NCBI GenBank assembly: GCA_964439885.1
Contig: CAYTPE010000066.1
Location: 1 to 6,118 of the forward strand
DNA length: 6,118 nucleotides
Source: CAYTPE01 sp964439885
Lineage (GTDB): Bacteria > Patescibacteriota > Patescibacteriia > Magasanikbacterales > GWA2-37-8
Direction: 5' to 3'
Shown here: positions 5,684 through 6,118 of the stretch, piece after piece
Position numbering within the stretch: the stretch's first letter is position 1
How the letters are laid out: every line of letters begins with the position of its first letter
Notes under the pieces: generated by a model
The model's database searches: none
The model's input: the letters and a program-made list of their open reading frames with translations, nothing else
What the model was told of the DNA's origin: nothing
Program-made: the position numbers and the translations under genes

Positions 5684-6118
5684 ATGAACAAGTTGCGTTA
5701 TATAAAAAAATCCTTTTCGTTATTGAGTGCGTACAAAATGCTCGCTGTGTGCGCCGCGCTCTTTACACTCCTGAGTGCTGGTTTTGACGGCTTTAGCATA
5801 AGCACGATCATTCCACTTTTTCAAAATATAACCGATGCTTCAGGCGCCACCTCATTTTCGGTGCCACTCATCGGTGATTTTTTGAACCGTTTCACCACCC
5901 ACAACGTGGCGCACGACACCATCATCATCCTAGTTTTTTTACTAGCGGCCATTATACTCAAAAATATTTTTTATTATAGTGCGAATATTGCCATCGCCAA
6001 AATTACCGACTATGCCCGCCGCGATTTACAAGTAACATTATTTAATGATTTGGCTGATGCTGACCTCGCTTTTTTTACCAGTGCCGAGTCGGGCCACCTC
6101 ATGAGCGGCGTGTACACC
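5684..6118 (+). CDS. ABC exporter (MsbA/PglK-like), N-terminal membrane domain, cut by window end
   Basis: Starting at the ATG one base after the previous stop, the frame stays open for 145 codons to the window edge. The N-terminus MNKLRYIKKSFSLLSAYKML is basic and precedes a first membrane helix (about residues 18-42, containing a G-F-D-G-F turn and ending in IIPLF). After a short loop comes a second helix (about 79-103, TIIILVFLLAAIILKNIFYY). The segment from DYARRDLQ through DLADADLAFFTSAESGHLMS matches the D-x-R-x-x-L…FF-x-x-x-x-x-G-x-L pattern of type 1 ABC exporter membrane domains. A fused ATPase domain is expected beyond the window but not seen. Relatives flip or export lipid-linked glycans, lipids, peptides or drugs. 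Sitting directly behind a glycosyltransferase gene, glycolipid or lipid-linked oligosaccharide flipping is the likeliest role, as an inference from context. Confidence 0.82.
   Translation, partial: MNKLRYIKKSFSLLSAYKMLAVCAALFTLLSAGFDGFSISTIIPLFQNITDASGATSFSVPLIGDFLNRFTTHNVAHDTIIILVFLLAAIILKNIFYYSANIAIAKITDYARRDLQVTLFNDLADADLAFFTSAESGHLMSGVYT

Noticed and set aside
5930..5945. CTAGT-T6-ACTAG inverted repeat as a terminator
   Set aside because: It lies inside a membrane helix of the ABC exporter coding sequence, has only a 5-bp stem, and no T-run follows.

Overview
The window looks like part of a bacterial surface-polysaccharide or glycolipid locus with all genes on the + strand. By eye the base composition is moderate (mid-40s to about 50% GC), with many short A and T runs. 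Genes are packed with overlaps or gaps of a few bases, and no start has an obvious Shine-Dalgarno sequence. This style, with this gene mix, suggests a Candidate Phyla Radiation (Patescibacteria) genome from a metagenome or single-cell assembly. That placement is an inference from style, not from a marker gene. TGA ends the first gene inside an ATGA overlap, so the standard bacterial code (table 11) fits.

Layout: (1) 1-828 is the C-terminal part of a multi-pass membrane glycosyltransferase-like protein (GT-C type), cut by the window start and interrupted by a 10-N assembly gap. (2) 825-1958 is a GT4 glycosyltransferase. (3) 1951-2610 is a SAM-dependent methyltransferase. (4) 2635-3327 is a PhyH-like Fe(II)/2-oxoglutarate dioxygenase. 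(5) 3330-4481 is a Gfo/Idh/MocA-type oxidoreductase with unusual motif residues. (6) 4482-4590 is the only sizeable gap, holding a well-formed promoter and a small hairpin. (7) 4591-5682 is a second GT4 glycosyltransferase. (8) 5684-6118 is the N-terminal membrane half of an ABC exporter, cut by the window end.

Together the genes suggest assembly of a glycan by the two GT4 enzymes and the membrane transferase, sugar tailoring by the methyltransferase, dioxygenase and oxidoreductase, and export or flipping by the ABC transporter. The glycan and all substrates are unknown.

The strangest part is 543-693: ten Ns followed by 141 bases encoding the first 47 residues of a HutC/GntR-type repressor, in frame inside the membrane protein gene and richer in GC than the DNA after it. 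It lacks the recognition helix and is most simply an assembly or amplification chimera with DNA from another bacterium, so the apparent 'membrane protein-GntR fusion' should not be taken at face value. I see no convincing new biological system. The best biological leads are the atypical oxidoreductase and its dioxygenase neighbour.
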